Below, in pieces: positions 20,695 through 32,218 of a stretch of 64,000 nt of DNA. The stretch covers positions 620,001-684,000 of the forward strand of contig WOAB01000530.1 of assembly GCA_027886185.1 (NCBI GenBank), given 5' to 3'. Source of the DNA: Rheum nobile (taxonomy: Eukaryota; Streptophyta; Magnoliopsida; Caryophyllales; Polygonaceae). How positions within the stretch are numbered: the stretch's first letter is position 1; every line of letters starts with the position of its first letter. A model generated the notes under the pieces. The model made no database searches and was not told where the DNA came from. It was given only the letters and a program-made list of their open reading frames with translations. The position numbers and the translations under genes are program-made.

Positions 20695-21493
20695 AAGGGA
20701 AAAGATAAGGTGGGGATGAAGGCTTAGGAAAGGAGTGAGGACATCCCAGGACCGTCGGATCAACAAAAAGACCGTCCAGATCAGACAATGAAAGAATTCA
20801 AAAACAATTTGGCACGACCGAGTTTTTCGTGGAAAAAAACGCGTTCCGTGTGCACACGCATTTTGGTCTGTATGCACACATACATTGTTTCGCATGCACA
20901 TACGTTGTTTTCATGTGCACACACAGGTCATTCCGTATGCACACGTAGGTTATTTTTGTTGATTTTTATACGTATGCACACATGTTATTTCGTACGCGCT
21001 TTGAGTCATTTTCATGTGCACACATGCACACCTATGTTGTTTCACATGCACACATGTCTATTTCACATACACACATAGCATATAGTGCATTTCGTATGCA
21101 CAAATAGGCCATTTTCACATGTACACAGTAGTATACTTCGCATGTACTCGATAGTATACTTCGCATGCACACATTCGTGTTTTCATGTGCACACGTTTTG
21201 TTCATTCCGTATGAACGCACGCGTTTTATGCATGCATACAAAAATAAATTTCACGTGCACACCGTAGTGTATTTGGCATGCACACAACAATGTATTTGGC
21301 ATGCACACAGATCTGCACTTCATATGCACGCGAATCCATCTTTTTCGCGAATAATTCGGCCGTGTCGATTTTTTGCCGAATTTTTCCCAAAATTTTGAAA
21401 AGCAATCTGGGCACTCCGTTTGCTTCTCATCCAACGGCTCTCATGCGTCCTCATTCCTCTCCTCCCTTCTCATCCTCAACGGATCTCAACCCA
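20695..21493. mobile_element. Foldback element with long inverted arms and a central GCACA array
   Basis: The left arm (about 20695-20845) and right arm (about 21340-21493) are imperfect inverted repeats of roughly 130-150 bp. Shared blocks include GAGTGAGGAC/AATGAGGAC, GACCGTCGGAT/GAGCCGTTGGAT and CACGACCGAGTTTTTCG/CACGGCCGAATTATTCG when the right arm is reversed. The flanks on both sides contain ATATAACAA-like words, compatible with a target duplication of about 9 bp. Together these suggest a non-autonomous foldback or Mutator-type element. No transposase is present. Confidence 0.7.
20846..21335. repeat. Degenerate tandem array of TGCACACA words, ~20 units at ~20-28 bp
   Basis: About 20 words close to ATGCACACA or GTGCACACA recur every 20-28 bp with a T-rich spacer such as TTTCGC. 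Both strands have spurious open frames rich in His, Cys and Thr because of the period; I do not regard them as genes. Confidence 0.9.
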
Positions 21494-22157
21494 TATAACA
21501 AATATATATTTATTTATGATCATGTAAACGTATTACATATTTTAAATATCTACTTTGTTACAAAAAATGCTACAAATTAGTTAAAACACTACTCTTTTAA
21601 AATAAATTATTATATTCTTTATAAAAAGAAATTAATTAAAAATGTAGTTCTTCAATATTTGATTTGTTTTATTTTTTAAAAAAAGATTAACTTTTAGTTA
21701 TGAGAGTAACAAAATATTAAGTTTGATCATGTTTTAAAATCACACTCTAATATATATAAAAAACGCTAACTAATCGAACCAAATAATCATATACTATTTT
21801 TGTGGAACTGATCAATAATATTCGTAACAAATCTCTAATATTAACATTGAGCCAAAATCATAGATTTTTAAATTATAATTTCATCATTCAATGATTGTTC
21901 ACGATCATATGATAATTAATATAGTTTCAAGTATGAGCATATGAAAATTATCTAGAAAAGTTTTAAGGGTTACATGAAATTGTTTAAAAAAAAAGTCAAA
22001 ATTGAAAATATACAAGATTAGTTATCTAATTTTGTCATTTTTTAAATTTTTATTTATTAGGTTTGTTTTCAACTAATCAATAATATCTTTTGTGTTTAGT
22101 GAAAGCATGTATGTAAAATTTCTTTCAATAATATGTTGCACCTCAAGAACCATAACA
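21494..22157. other. AT-rich intergenic, nothing recognised
   Basis: Very AT-rich with homopolymer runs, and no coding or structural signal that I can support. Confidence 0.6.
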
Positions 22158-25100
22158 TCTATAACTATATATTAAACCTTACTCTTTTTGAGTTACTAGA
22201 GCGTTTTTAGGGTTAGGTTGTTGAAATTTGATTTTTTCATTTTTCCATTCATTATTATCCTCTTTATTAATTTTATTTTATTTTTTAAATTAATCAAATT
22301 TAAACTCTAAAATTCAATAAAATCTTAACCAAATCTCATAAAATTGACTTTATTCTTTAAAATATATTAGCTTATTTCTTTTAAAAACACTATGAACTAA
22401 TCTAAACCTTATATTTGTTTGTATATTAAATTTCACATTCATTTTCTACCATGAAGATAATAATATATAATTATTTTAACTTGATATCATGGTCATACAT
22501 AGTATTCATAGTCAATATAAAAATAGACGTTTTTTTTACAAGAACGGTGACACCTAAGATAATTTTAATAATTTATTATGATTATGTTATTTCTTAACCA
22601 CAAATTATTAATATGAATTGATTTGATACTCTTAACAAACTTACTTTTTTTTACTTATTTTACCATTATTTATACAAAATCCTTCATAAATGTCGATGTG
22701 TTAGTTTAAACTAATAAGTTTTAAAATCTTAATTTACTGACCTTATCAAATCCTACGAGATCTTCCTAACATCATCTTATAATTTTAGTTCTCTAGAATT
22801 CGTGTGCATAAACAAATCTATGGAGTTGTTATCGTACACAATTAAATTAAGATATCTCAATTTATTTTTAATTGATAACTTATCTATCAAATTTTGAAAT
22901 TAATTTAATATCTTCAAAAGTTCAACTCAACTTAAAATTTAAAAATAAATAATATTATTTCGTGGATTGAATTAACTGATATTTATAATCATAAATATAT
23001 ATTTTGAATTAATAAAAAAATATGAGCTATAATAGACATGAAGTAAATACTATTCAAAAACATAAAAAAAAAACATAATTAATTTATTTTGAAGCAAACG
23101 TAATACACCAATAAGTCAATTATAAAGATATAAGATAAGGAAGTGAAACAACTTTAATATAATTTTGAAACTGAGCCCAATTTATGGAATAATATAAACA
23201 AATTAAAAAATTCATTAAGTTTTTTAATGCAAAGTTAAAAACATATTTATAATAACAATCTGTATTTTTAGTCATAAAATATAATATAAATTGAGGTAGT
23301 TAAGAAAATAATTATACAATAAAATCATATCAAATTTATTTTGTATTTACTTACAATGTACTTCATCTATGTATTTTAAAAGTTATTTTGAAATTAAGAC
23401 TTATATTCTTATATATTAGTTCATATCTCCTTTCAAACTTTATGATACTAACATTTAGAAATAAAAAATACTAAAATTTTGTGATTTGAAAATTTCTCTA
23501 ATTTTTTTTATGCACTTTCAATTTGATATTTACGGTCTAATATTTCTTTTCTTTTATATCTATTTTTGAACTTCTATTATTACTCATTTTAGAGCTCCTA
23601 AAGGAGAGGCCTCTCGCCGACCTTTCGGCCTCACATTGAATTTGTCTACACGTCGGACTCTAAAATTATCACATCATCCAACCTTTACAAAATTTAAAGC
23701 AATAGATATCACCTTAATCTTTTACTACATCGTAAGGTATCATATATTTCGTATTTTTAAGCAAATAAAAACAGGTATATATTGAGGCAATCATTTTACA
23801 TATATTAAATATATCAATATGTGTTAGCAAAGATCTTAATTATCAATAATTGATGGAGATATTTGGAATCAAATTTAGAAATTGCATATATTTGTTTAAA
23901 AGATATTAATATTAGTAGTATAATTTACAACTATATCACATCTCTTAATTTAATATTGTTGATAAAAAAACTATGTTAATTTAAATTTTAAAAGTTGTGA
24001 TTTATTTTTCAAAAAAAATTCAAAAGAGGGTAAAAAACTCAAGTAAATACTAAAGAACTAAGAAAAAAAATTCCTAAAAAAACATTAGTATACTTTGAAA
24101 TCTATGAGGAGGCTCATCAAAATCAATACTTCGGTATAATATATATACATATTAAATTCATCATCTTTCGAGTCACTAGAACGCTTTTGGGCCCACTTTA
24201 TTTATGTGCAAGAGTATGATTTTTTTAATTTGTTATTATATCAAATTACATAGAAAAATTTTAATAAATAAATCTTAACAAAATGTGTGCCAACAATCAT
24301 AACAATTTGACTTTTTACTTACATTCTAATGTTATTTATTTAATTTAGAAAAATGTTTTGATTTGATTTGATTAGTTGACATCTCATTATTAATTATTAA
24401 TATATTAATATTTAATTAGCTTTTTTTATACGACTACAATTTCATGATCTTTATCAAGTCATATGCCGAGCTTCAACTAACGTTATGGAAATTAAATTTT
24501 GTACGTTCAAATAAATTTAAACCAAGCTAACTATAAAATAACTTATACAGATAATGTAACACATCAAATACCTTTTTTCTATTTATAATTGATTATGTAT
24601 TTTTGTTTTCACAATCTCATCAATTCCATACAATGAAAGAGAAAGTGAATCAAATGAGTTGGGTCGGAAACCATGCATCCAAAATCCCGTATATATAAAT
24701 ACACTCACAAATTTAGCTATATACAATTTATGATTAATATTGTACTTCATTTTTATAACACAATCAAATTATTCATTTCTCAATTCATCTTAATCATAAT
24801 AAGCTTTTTTGACATGCAAAATTGTAGTTTTTTCTTCATTCTTTATACATTAGTCACTTCTTTAGCAAATTTTCAACAAATTAATCTTAATAAGATTTTT
24901 ATAGTGTTTCGAGTATTATTTTTCATGATATCATGCAATTGTTTTGTTTGTGTTCTTAAGTTGCTTATATTTCTCTGAACAATAATTATTTTTAAGCATT
25001 GAGCAAATTTAACCAACGTTAACATGTAAAAGCTCATTGCTCAGCAAAGATCACTCAAAGCTAATATAAATGTACATTGAAATAAATTGATGAATTTGAT

Positions 25101-25553
25101 AATTTTAAAAATTATTTACATTTATTAAAAGCTTAATTATTAATTGTTATATAAAATTTTATAATTGTTTATATTGAATTGATAAAACACGGTTTTTAAT
25201 CAAAAATATCATTCTTACCAAAAAAAGCTTACCCATATTTTTCACTATTTTTTTTTGTATGTTCAATTATATATCTTATAATATTATATGCTAGTGTGAT
25301 AATATATCATTTCTCTTTTAGTTTCTACAAATTTATTATGATACAGGTGAACAATATTGTTCAAATTTTCTTCATTTTTACTAATATTATGAGTATATGA
25401 TTAATATTTCTTAATAAAATGTATACAAATTTTATATAGTTTATATTAATATAATATAATTTTATTAGATACATACGTAAAAATAATATTAAAGCTATAC
25501 TAAAACAATACTTTAATAGAAATATCCCGTGCATGGCACGGGTTATGGACTAG
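22158..25553 (+). mobile_element. Candidate Helitron (plus strand), non-coding
   Basis: The 3' end is strong: hairpin CCCGTGC-ATG-GCACGGG at 25526-25542, then CTAG at 25550-25553 followed by T, the classical plant Helitron terminus. The 5' end is less sure. A|TCTATAACTATATATT at 22158 is followed by GAGTTACTAGAGCG. A very similar start (ATATTAAATTCATC...GAGTCACTAGAACG) lies at 24123-24190, so either one long element or two nested ones are present. There is no open frame and the interior is extremely AT-rich. Confidence 0.55.
25526..25553 (+). other. Helitron 3' terminal hairpin and CTAG end
   Basis: A 7-bp perfect stem with a 3-base loop, 7 bases of spacer, CTAG, and the host T at 25554. Confidence 0.85.
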
Positions 25554-25639
25554 TATTCCCTAAAAGAGAATGGATAAACCCTTAGCAAAAAAGATTAAAC
25601 TAATGGCTAAAAAAATTATTGCTAAAAATGGGGTTCTTA

Positions 25640-26062
25640 GGCTTTGTTCGGCAAAATAATGTTTTTGAGGAGGTTGAGATTTTTTGAAAGGTTTTTTACA
25701 AAGTGGAGGTTTTTTAGAGTTTTGTTTATAATCTTTTAAAACCTAATATAAAACCTATTTGAGTGTTTGGTGAGACAATTTTTTTAAATATGTTTCAAAT
25801 AAAAATTACCATAAGAATTGTTTTTTAAAAAAAAAATTATGAGTGGTATGAAATTTCGGATATTTTGAAAATAAAATTATGATAACCTTGTCAAATATTC
25901 AATAACTTTTTATTTAAGAGGTTTCTATTTTCCAATTTTTAACTATCTCACAAACCTCTTAAAATCTTAACCTTCTAAAATATATTATACTACCAAACAC
26001 ATAAAAAATAGGTTTTAAATAGTACAAACCTCTAATAACCTTTTATAACTTGCGTCGAACAC
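25640..26062. mobile_element. hAT-like MITE (about 420 bp)
   Basis: Ends GGCTTTGTTCGGC and (reversed) AATGTGTTCGACGCAAG are similar inverted termini. The flanks share TTCTTA as a partial target duplication. The interior has no coding capacity and repeats GGTTTTTTA-type words in both orientations. Confidence 0.5.
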
Positions 26063-26632
26063 ATTCTTATATTTGTAAGTAAGTGTGTAATCTCATCTAC
26101 ACAACTCTTAGAAACATAACAATTGAAGTTTCAATAATATTAATTGAACATTCCTTAATACCAGTGCAAATTTTAGAATGACAATTTTTTTATAAGGAGG
26201 GAGTATAAACGTTTGAGGACATCATGTTTGCTCTGAAATGTTATTATAATCTTTTTGTTATATCTAACTTGTGGGACTATGTACATGTAAAAGGAAGGAA
26301 TTAAAATTCATGAGATTGCTAGTAGTAGCAATCGACGAAGAAGAAGCAACGACCACAGATGAAAGTGTAGGCGCGCATGCACCAGATAACCACCTTAATG
26401 ATGGGCGGTGGGCCCGCGACCCCGAAAAATGACGAAAACAAGAAACAAGTGTGAGTATTTTTTGTACGCTAGTAATAATTTCTGAACTTGGCCTACATCT
26501 GGCACCTTGTTCAACACTCTCTCTCTACTACCGTATTAAAATATCCTACCCAAAACAAAAGATTTAAATGGCAATTGTTACTCCGTATTTTCTTATTCGA
26601 TAGATCATAATTTAATATCTTGATAATTGATA
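26063..26632. other. Intergenic upstream of SBP, nothing recognised
   Basis: Contains a small GC-rich island (26370-26430) but no gene that I can support. It may include distal promoter sequence of the SBP gene. Confidence 0.5.
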
Positions 26633-26873
26633 CTCTCTCAGTACTTTTTTTTTAAATATATTTGTCAAAACGAGTTTTATATTATTAATATTTTTAATTA
26701 TATATAATAAAAATTATAATTTTTTAATATTATCAAAATACTCCTGAACACGAATGAAATGAAATAAGATTTCACATTACTATATTTTTATTTATAGAAA
26801 TTTAAAACATTTTCTTCAAGAACATGACTATACTTTTGTTTATATAATTAAGGGACGGACGGAGGGGAGAGAG
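26633..26873. mobile_element. Stowaway/mariner-type MITE upstream of SBP
   Basis: Flanked by TA on both sides (26631-26632 and 26874-26875). The right end reversed reads CTCTCTCCCCTCCGTCCG; the left end is CTCTCTCAGTAC. The AT-rich core aligns in inverse orientation with the cores of the MITEs at 57648 and 60400. It ends about 45 bp before the SBP start codon, so it probably supplies part of the 5' leader or core promoter. Confidence 0.65.
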
Positions 26874-26916
26874 TATAAAGGAGGGGCAAGAAACAAGTGT
26901 GAGTGTAAACAGAGAA

Positions 26917-29622
26917 ATGACCGGGGAAGTGGCAGTGGACGTGACAGCGGTGGCGCATGGAGCAGTGGCCGAGAAGTCCAACGGCCACGGCGTTTGCTGC
27001 GGCGGCGGAAAAGGTCCGGGCTACGCCACGCCGTTGGATGCCATGGCTGGCCCCAGAGAATCTCTTCTCTATGTCACCTGTGTTTATTCTGGTACTCCTA
27101 CAGTTTTATCTAATTTCGCAATTTGGGTATCATGGAAATTGAGATGTGGAGGGTTGCAACAATTTTAGGGTTTAGCTTCTTCTGATTGTCAATTCTGATT
27201 TCTCTGATATATCTTTGGTAAAGTGGTTTTGTTTGCTTTTCACTTTCCAAGAATAATTCATCCAAAATGATGAAATTGTAAATCATTGAACTAGCTTTAT
27301 CATGTATCACTTGATTCACTTGCTATGTTATGTGTTTCCAGAACATTTTTGTCTTGAATTATGTGATCATAATTTTTTTAATAAACTTTCATAAGAGGAA
27401 AAAACTACAGAGTAACTTGACACCAATGATGTAAATCTGCCTTCCTTGATAGCAATTTAATTGTAGAACTCCGAAGAGTGGGGCTAATTGGAGGATCTTC
27501 ACATTAGATAACTTTGGGGTGTTGAGTCACGAGATCAAAGGGTTTGTTTGATAAAAGTTAGTAACTTTAATTTTTGCTTGATATTCTGGATATATACTGA
27601 TTGTTTTGATGGTGTCATATCTAAATCTAGGAACAGGAAGAGATAACCCTGACTACTTAGCTACAATTGATGTGGATCCGAATTCGCCTACCTTCTCGAA
27701 AGTCATCCACCGCCTGCCTATGCCGAATCTAGGCGACGAGCTCCACCATTCGGGTTGGAATTCTTGCAGTTCTTGCCACGGTGATCCATCTGCTGATCGC
27801 CGTTTTCTAGTACTTCCTTCATTGATGTAAAGATCATTTCAACCTTCATTGCATCTCAACTTAACTATATGTTTACTTTTATCCATGTGTCAGATCATGG
27901 TTCTGTAATTCTGCTAGTGAAGCTAATCAAATCTGTGTCAGTTTAGTTGAAGTGCTACTTGTTTTTCAGTTCAGGGAGGGTGTATATTGTAGACACGAAG
28001 AAGGATCCTCGCGCTCCCTCGCTGCACAAAGCTGTTGAGCCCGAAGATATCGTGAAGAAGACGGGATTGGCTTATCCCCATACTTCCCACTGCCTTGCCT
28101 CTGGTGATATCTTGATTTCATGTATTGGAGACAAAGATGGAAATGCTGAAGGAAACGGATTTCTCCTCCTCGACTCTGAGTTCAATATCAAAGGAAGGTA
28201 AGACACCTTGTTGGTTGGTATGTGTTAAAGTCCGTGGGCCGGTCTTGGGAGGGGTGTACGTTTGTGCACAAGTCCACCATATAAGCCCATGGGGTTCCAT
28301 CCAAAAATCAGTTAGCAATAGGAGGAGTAATCCATGATATTATATAGTGGTCTTGTTTCTCCCCATCTTATCTTCCACAGTATGCATGTTTACAATTTCA
28401 TATGTACAAAAACCGGTCTTGTTGTTGGATCCTAGAGTTGGAAATTTTCATGTTAGATTACTAATAATATGTCAGGTGGGAGAAGCCGGGGCACAGCCCT
28501 GCTTTCGGTTATGATTACTGGTATCAACCCCGGCATAAAACAATGATCAGCTCATCATGGGGAGCTCCTTTGGCTTTCTCTAAAGGTTTCAACCTTCAAC
28601 ACGTCTCGGATGGTCTATACGGAAGGCATCTTTTCGTATATAGCTGGCCTGACGGTGAGCTGAAGCAGACACTAGATCTTGGAAACACCGGCCTAATACC
28701 TCTTGAGGTGAAGCATGAGCTCCTGATTTTTCTTGGTACTGGCTAATTTTCACAAGGCACGTCATTAACTTGAAAATGTGCATCAAATTCTCAGATAAGA
28801 TTCCTACACGATCCTTCCAAGGACACGGGATATGTTGGGTGCGCGTTAACTAGCAATATGGTCAGATTTTTCAAGAACCCAGATGGAACATGGAGCCATG
28901 AGGTTTGCACATATATAGCTAATGCTGACGTACCTCGTTGTATTCCATGCCAACATTTGTATCTATGTCTTTGTACAGGTTGCGGTATCTGTGAATCCAT
29001 TGAAGGTGCAGAACTGGATCTTACCCGAGATGCCCGGCCTCATAACTGATTTCTTAATTTCGCTAGATGACCGGTTTCTCTATCTTTCGAACTGGCTCCA
29101 TGGCGATATCAGACAGTATAACATTGAAGACCCTAAGAAACCCGTGTTAACCGGTCAAGTATGGGTAGGAGGGCTGTTCCGTAAGGGAAGCCCTGTTGTC
29201 GCCTTGGCTGAAGACGGATCAACCTATCAAGTCGACACACCAGTGATTCAAGTAAGCCTTAAATCTTTGCAACATTTCCGTGTTCGGGTTCTAGCTTGTG
29301 CTTGCATAAAACTATGTAAACTTCTTTCTTATGAATTCAGGGAAAACAGTTGAGAGGTGGACCTCAGATGATCCAGCTAAGTCTAGACGGGAAGCGACTT
29401 TACGTTACCAACTCGCTCTTCAGCGCGTGGGACCGCCAGTTCTATCCCGAGCTGATGGAGAAAGGATCTCACATGCTGCAGATCGACGTCGACACTGAGA
29501 AAGGCGGGCTCGCGATAAACCCGAATTTCTTTGTGGACTTTGAGTTGGAGCCTGATGGCCCTTCACTTGCCCATGAAATGAGGTACCCTGGTGGTGATTG
29601 CACTTCTGATATATGGGTTTGA
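26917..29622 (+). CDS. SBP1: Selenium-binding protein (SBP56 / methanethiol oxidase family)
   Basis: Seven exons: 26917-27091, 27631-27826, 27970-28197, 28476-28707, 28795-28902, 28979-29251, 29341-29622. All introns are GT-AG and frames join exactly, giving 1494 nt and 497 residues, close to the ~490 of Arabidopsis SBP1. The family is a soluble cytosolic beta-propeller. Human SELENBP1 is a copper-dependent methanethiol oxidase, and plant members are linked to selenium, cadmium and sulfur stress. Visible signatures are GPGYATPLDAM near residue 34, the CSSCHGD motif (Cys104-Cys107) that is the likely metal or selenium site, PHTSHCLASG, WGAP...GLYG, and the C-terminal GPSLAHEMRYPGGDCTSD. The start at 26917 is the first ATG in frame; the N-terminal ~30 residues are longer than in Arabidopsis. 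A MITE ends just upstream. Which SBP paralogue it is remains unresolved. Confidence 0.95.
28200..28475 (+). other. SBP intron 3 with retroelement-LTR-like words
   Basis: 28225-28370 contains CCACCATATAAGCCCATGG, GGAGGAGTAATCCATGAT and TATATAGTGG, a combination common in short plant TRIM/LTR fragments as I recall them. There is no clear boundary or duplication, so this is only a hint. Confidence 0.3.
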
Positions 29623-30040
29623 GTCGCCCCAATATCATAGCAAAAATAAAAGAGCTCAGTCTTGTTCTAGGAAGCATGAATATTAACTCGTAAGCACTCA
29701 ACTGCCAGTACTGAAGACTGTTTGGATTGAAATAATGTAAGCTAATGCACCCAAAACATCCCTTGTACTCTTGTAGTAAGACAAGAATGAATCCAGTGTT
29801 TTACTTGCTTGCTACTTTTCATTGGCAATAATTTACCAATAAAATGTACCCGTTGTTTAACTAGGGTAAGAATTACATTTACATGTGGTTTTAGAGGGAA
29901 AGAAAATGTGACTTAACGGCAACGGCCCTTTTTATTTTTTGGTAGCCGATCAACCTTGAATTACCCAAAACGAGGTGTTCAAAGGAAGAGGAGAAAAAGG
30001 GGAGAATTTGAAGAATAGGCAGAGTACAAGTGTGTCATGA

Positions 30041-31873
30041 ATGCCTTACTCTCACTATATAAACCTGCTTGTTGGCTGCGCAAAACGTGGGTCACCGTCG
30101 CTAGGGAAGAAACTTCATGCCGAAATCATCAAACTCGGTCTCCAGCAGTATGGACCTCTACCAAATACCCTCATTAACATGTACGGGAAATGCGGTCTTG
30201 TCGACCATGCTCTCCACCTGTTCGACGAATTGCCTCAGAGAGACCATGTCTCTTGGGCTTCAATTCTCAGCGCCTACAACCGAGCTGGCCTACCCAACAA
30301 AACGCTAAGCATTTTTCCTAAAATGTGGAGTCTTGATGGGTTACAACCAGACCATTTTGTGATAGCTAGTTTGGTTAACGCTTGTGCTGGCAGGGGTGAT
30401 ATAAGGCTGGGTAGGCAAGTTCATGCTCACTTTGTTGTGTCGAGATACAACGATGATGACGTGGCTAAGTCGTCGCTTGTTGACATGTATGCGAAATGTG
30501 GACTGGTTGATGATGCCAGGAGGGTTTTTGATACAATTGGAGCGAAAAATCCAATATCTTGGACAGCAATGGTTTCTGGGTATGCTCAGACTGGGAGGAA
30601 AGAGGATGCAATTGAGTTGTTCGATGAAATGCCTGTGAAGAATTTGCTATCTTGGAGTGCTCTGATATCAGGGTTGGTGCAAAGTGGACATGTAACCGGT
30701 GCTTTCAACGTGTTGAAGAATATGAGAAGAGAGTGGGATGATGGTGTTGGCCCTTACATTCTTTCTAGCATAGTTGCTGGGGCAGCCAACCAGGCCTCTC
30801 TAGAGCTTGGAAAGCAACTACACTGTTTTGTTCTAGTCCTTGGCTTTGATAACAATCTCTTTATTAGTAATACACTAATTGATATGTATGCAAAATGCAG
30901 TGACGTAATAGCGGCAAAGAGAATTTTTGTTCAGATGCCTCAACATGATGTGGTTTCTTGGACTTCAATAATAGTTGGGACGGCTCAGCATGGAAAAGCA
31001 GAGGAAGCACTTTCTTTGTATAATGAGATGGAGTCAGCTGGTGCGCAGCCAAATGAAGTGACTTTTCTCGGATTAGTCTATGCTTGTAGCCATGTCGGCT
31101 TGGTTGAAAAGGGTAGGCATATTTTCAATTCAATGATCCATGATCACGGGATTCGACCATCTTTGCATCACTACACAAGCCTGCTGGATCTCCTTAGCAG
31201 ATCGGGTCACCTCGAGGAGGCAGAGAATGTGTTGAAAACAATGCCATATGAGCCTGATGAGGCTGCTTGGGCTGCTCTGCTGAGTGCTTGTAAGCAGCAT
31301 AAGAACACCAAAGTCGGGACCCGAGTTGCTGATAAGCTACTGAGCTTAAGACCTAAAGATCCTTCAACATACATCTTGCTATCAAACACGTACGCAGGCG
31401 CTTGTATGTGGGAGAATGTGTCAAAGGTGAGGAAGTTAATGGCGGTTATGGATGTCAGGAAAGAGCCCGGTCACAGCTGCATTGAGCTGGCAAAGGAGAG
31501 CCAGGTTTTCTTTGCTGGTGAGATGTCTCATCCATTGAAGGACAGGATTTTTGGCCTGCTTGTGGAGTTGGAGGAAGAGATGAGGAAAAGAGGCTATGTT
31601 CCAGACACTAGCTTTGTCTTGCACGAAATTGAGGAGCTTGAGAAGGAGAGGCAGTTGTTTTGGCACAGTGAGAGATTGGCCGTGGCATATGGTTTGCTAA
31701 AATCTGTGCCTGGTACAACCTTAAGGATAACAAAGAACCTTCGGATTTGTGGAGATTGTCACACTGTTCTCAAGTTCATTTGCAGCATTGCTGACAGGGA
31801 GATTATCATCCGAGACATCAACAGGTTTCATCACTTCAAAGGCGGGAAATGTTCATGTGGCGACTTTTGGTGA
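30041..31873 (+). CDS. MEF35: PPR protein of the PLS class with E and DYW domains (RNA editing factor)
   Basis: A single uninterrupted 610-residue frame without introns, as usual for PLS-class PPR genes. Tandem PPR motifs fill about residues 5-470 (repeated GK.LHA..IK, NTLINMYGKCG, DHVSWASILSAY, NPISWTAMVSGYAQTG, DVVSWTSIIVG). E/E+ and DYW domains follow. The cytidine-deaminase-like zinc residues are visible as HSE (542-544) and CGDCH (570-574). The last residues are CSCGDFW, so the terminal tripeptide is DFW rather than DYW. The protein closely resembles Arabidopsis At4g14050, which I recall as mitochondrial editing factor MEF35; the symbol rests on that memory. The likely role is site-specific C-to-U editing in mitochondria. 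Start 30041 (MPYSHYINLL) matches the N-terminus of that homologue; ATG 30037 is out of frame. Confidence 0.93.
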   Translation: MPYSHYINLLVGCAKRGSPSLGKKLHAEIIKLGLQQYGPLPNTLINMYGKCGLVDHALHLFDELPQRDHVSWASILSAYNRAGLPNKTLSIFPKMWSLDGLQPDHFVIASLVNACAGRGDIRLGRQVHAHFVVSRYNDDDVAKSSLVDMYAKCGLVDDARRVFDTIGAKNPISWTAMVSGYAQTGRKEDAIELFDEMPVKNLLSWSALISGLVQSGHVTGAFNVLKNMRREWDDGVGPYILSSIVAGAANQASLELGKQLHCFVLVLGFDNNLFISNTLIDMYAKCSDVIAAKRIFVQMPQHDVVSWTSIIVGTAQHGKAEEALSLYNEMESAGAQPNEVTFLGLVYACSHVGLVEKGRHIFNSMIHDHGIRPSLHHYTSLLDLLSRSGHLEEAENVLKTMPYEPDEAAWAALLSACKQHKNTKVGTRVADKLLSLRPKDPSTYILLSNTYAGACMWENVSKVRKLMAVMDVRKEPGHSCIELAKESQVFFAGEMSHPLKDRIFGLLVELEEEMRKRGYVPDTSFVLHEIEELEKERQLFWHSERLAVAYGLLKSVPGTTLRITKNLRICGDCHTVLKFICSIADREIIIRDINRFHHFKGGKCSCGDFW

Positions 31874-32110
31874 AAAACCCGTCTTAGTTTTGTTTCATTT
31901 TCTGCTCATTCACTTGATACAAATTGTTGTGAAAGCATATCTCTTATCAAGTTAGAGAAATTTGCAGACATTGGCAAGTCAAGAGTTTTTCCTTTTCTGC
32001 TCATTGATTTTGTAATTTGTGTTACAGTCTTCATTACATATTGTTGGTATACATAAATAGGTTGAAGCTGCAGCAGAGTCGCATCAAGTAATATCTCAAT
32101 TTCTATAGTA

Positions 32111-32218
32111 AGGGTGCGTTTGGATTCCATCAATAATGCATTATCTTATATTAAATTGATGATTTAATACAAGATAATACATTTTAATGTATTCTAGTAT
32201 GGAATCCAAATAGACCCT
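32111..32218. mobile_element. Short near-palindromic MITE (108 bp)
   Basis: Termini AGGGTGCGTTTGGATTCCAT and ATGGAATCCAAATAGACCCT are inverted repeats, and the inner parts (AATGCATTATCTT...AAGATAATACATT) also pair, so almost the whole element folds on itself. It lies about 240 bp after the PPR stop codon, possibly in or just past the 3' UTR. Confidence 0.65.

Noticed and set aside
20788..21434. His/Cys/Thr-rich open frames on both strands
   Set aside because: They follow the period of the TGCACACA array, occur in several frames and lack a homologue or promoter.
24673..24978. 101-codon hydrophobic frame
   Set aside because: Phe/Ile/Leu-rich translation of AT-rich DNA inside the Helitron candidate, with no recognisable domain.
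30117..30638. Alternative short frames inside the PPR gene
   Set aside because: They are other-frame shadows of a continuous 610-codon gene with clear PPR and DYW motifs.
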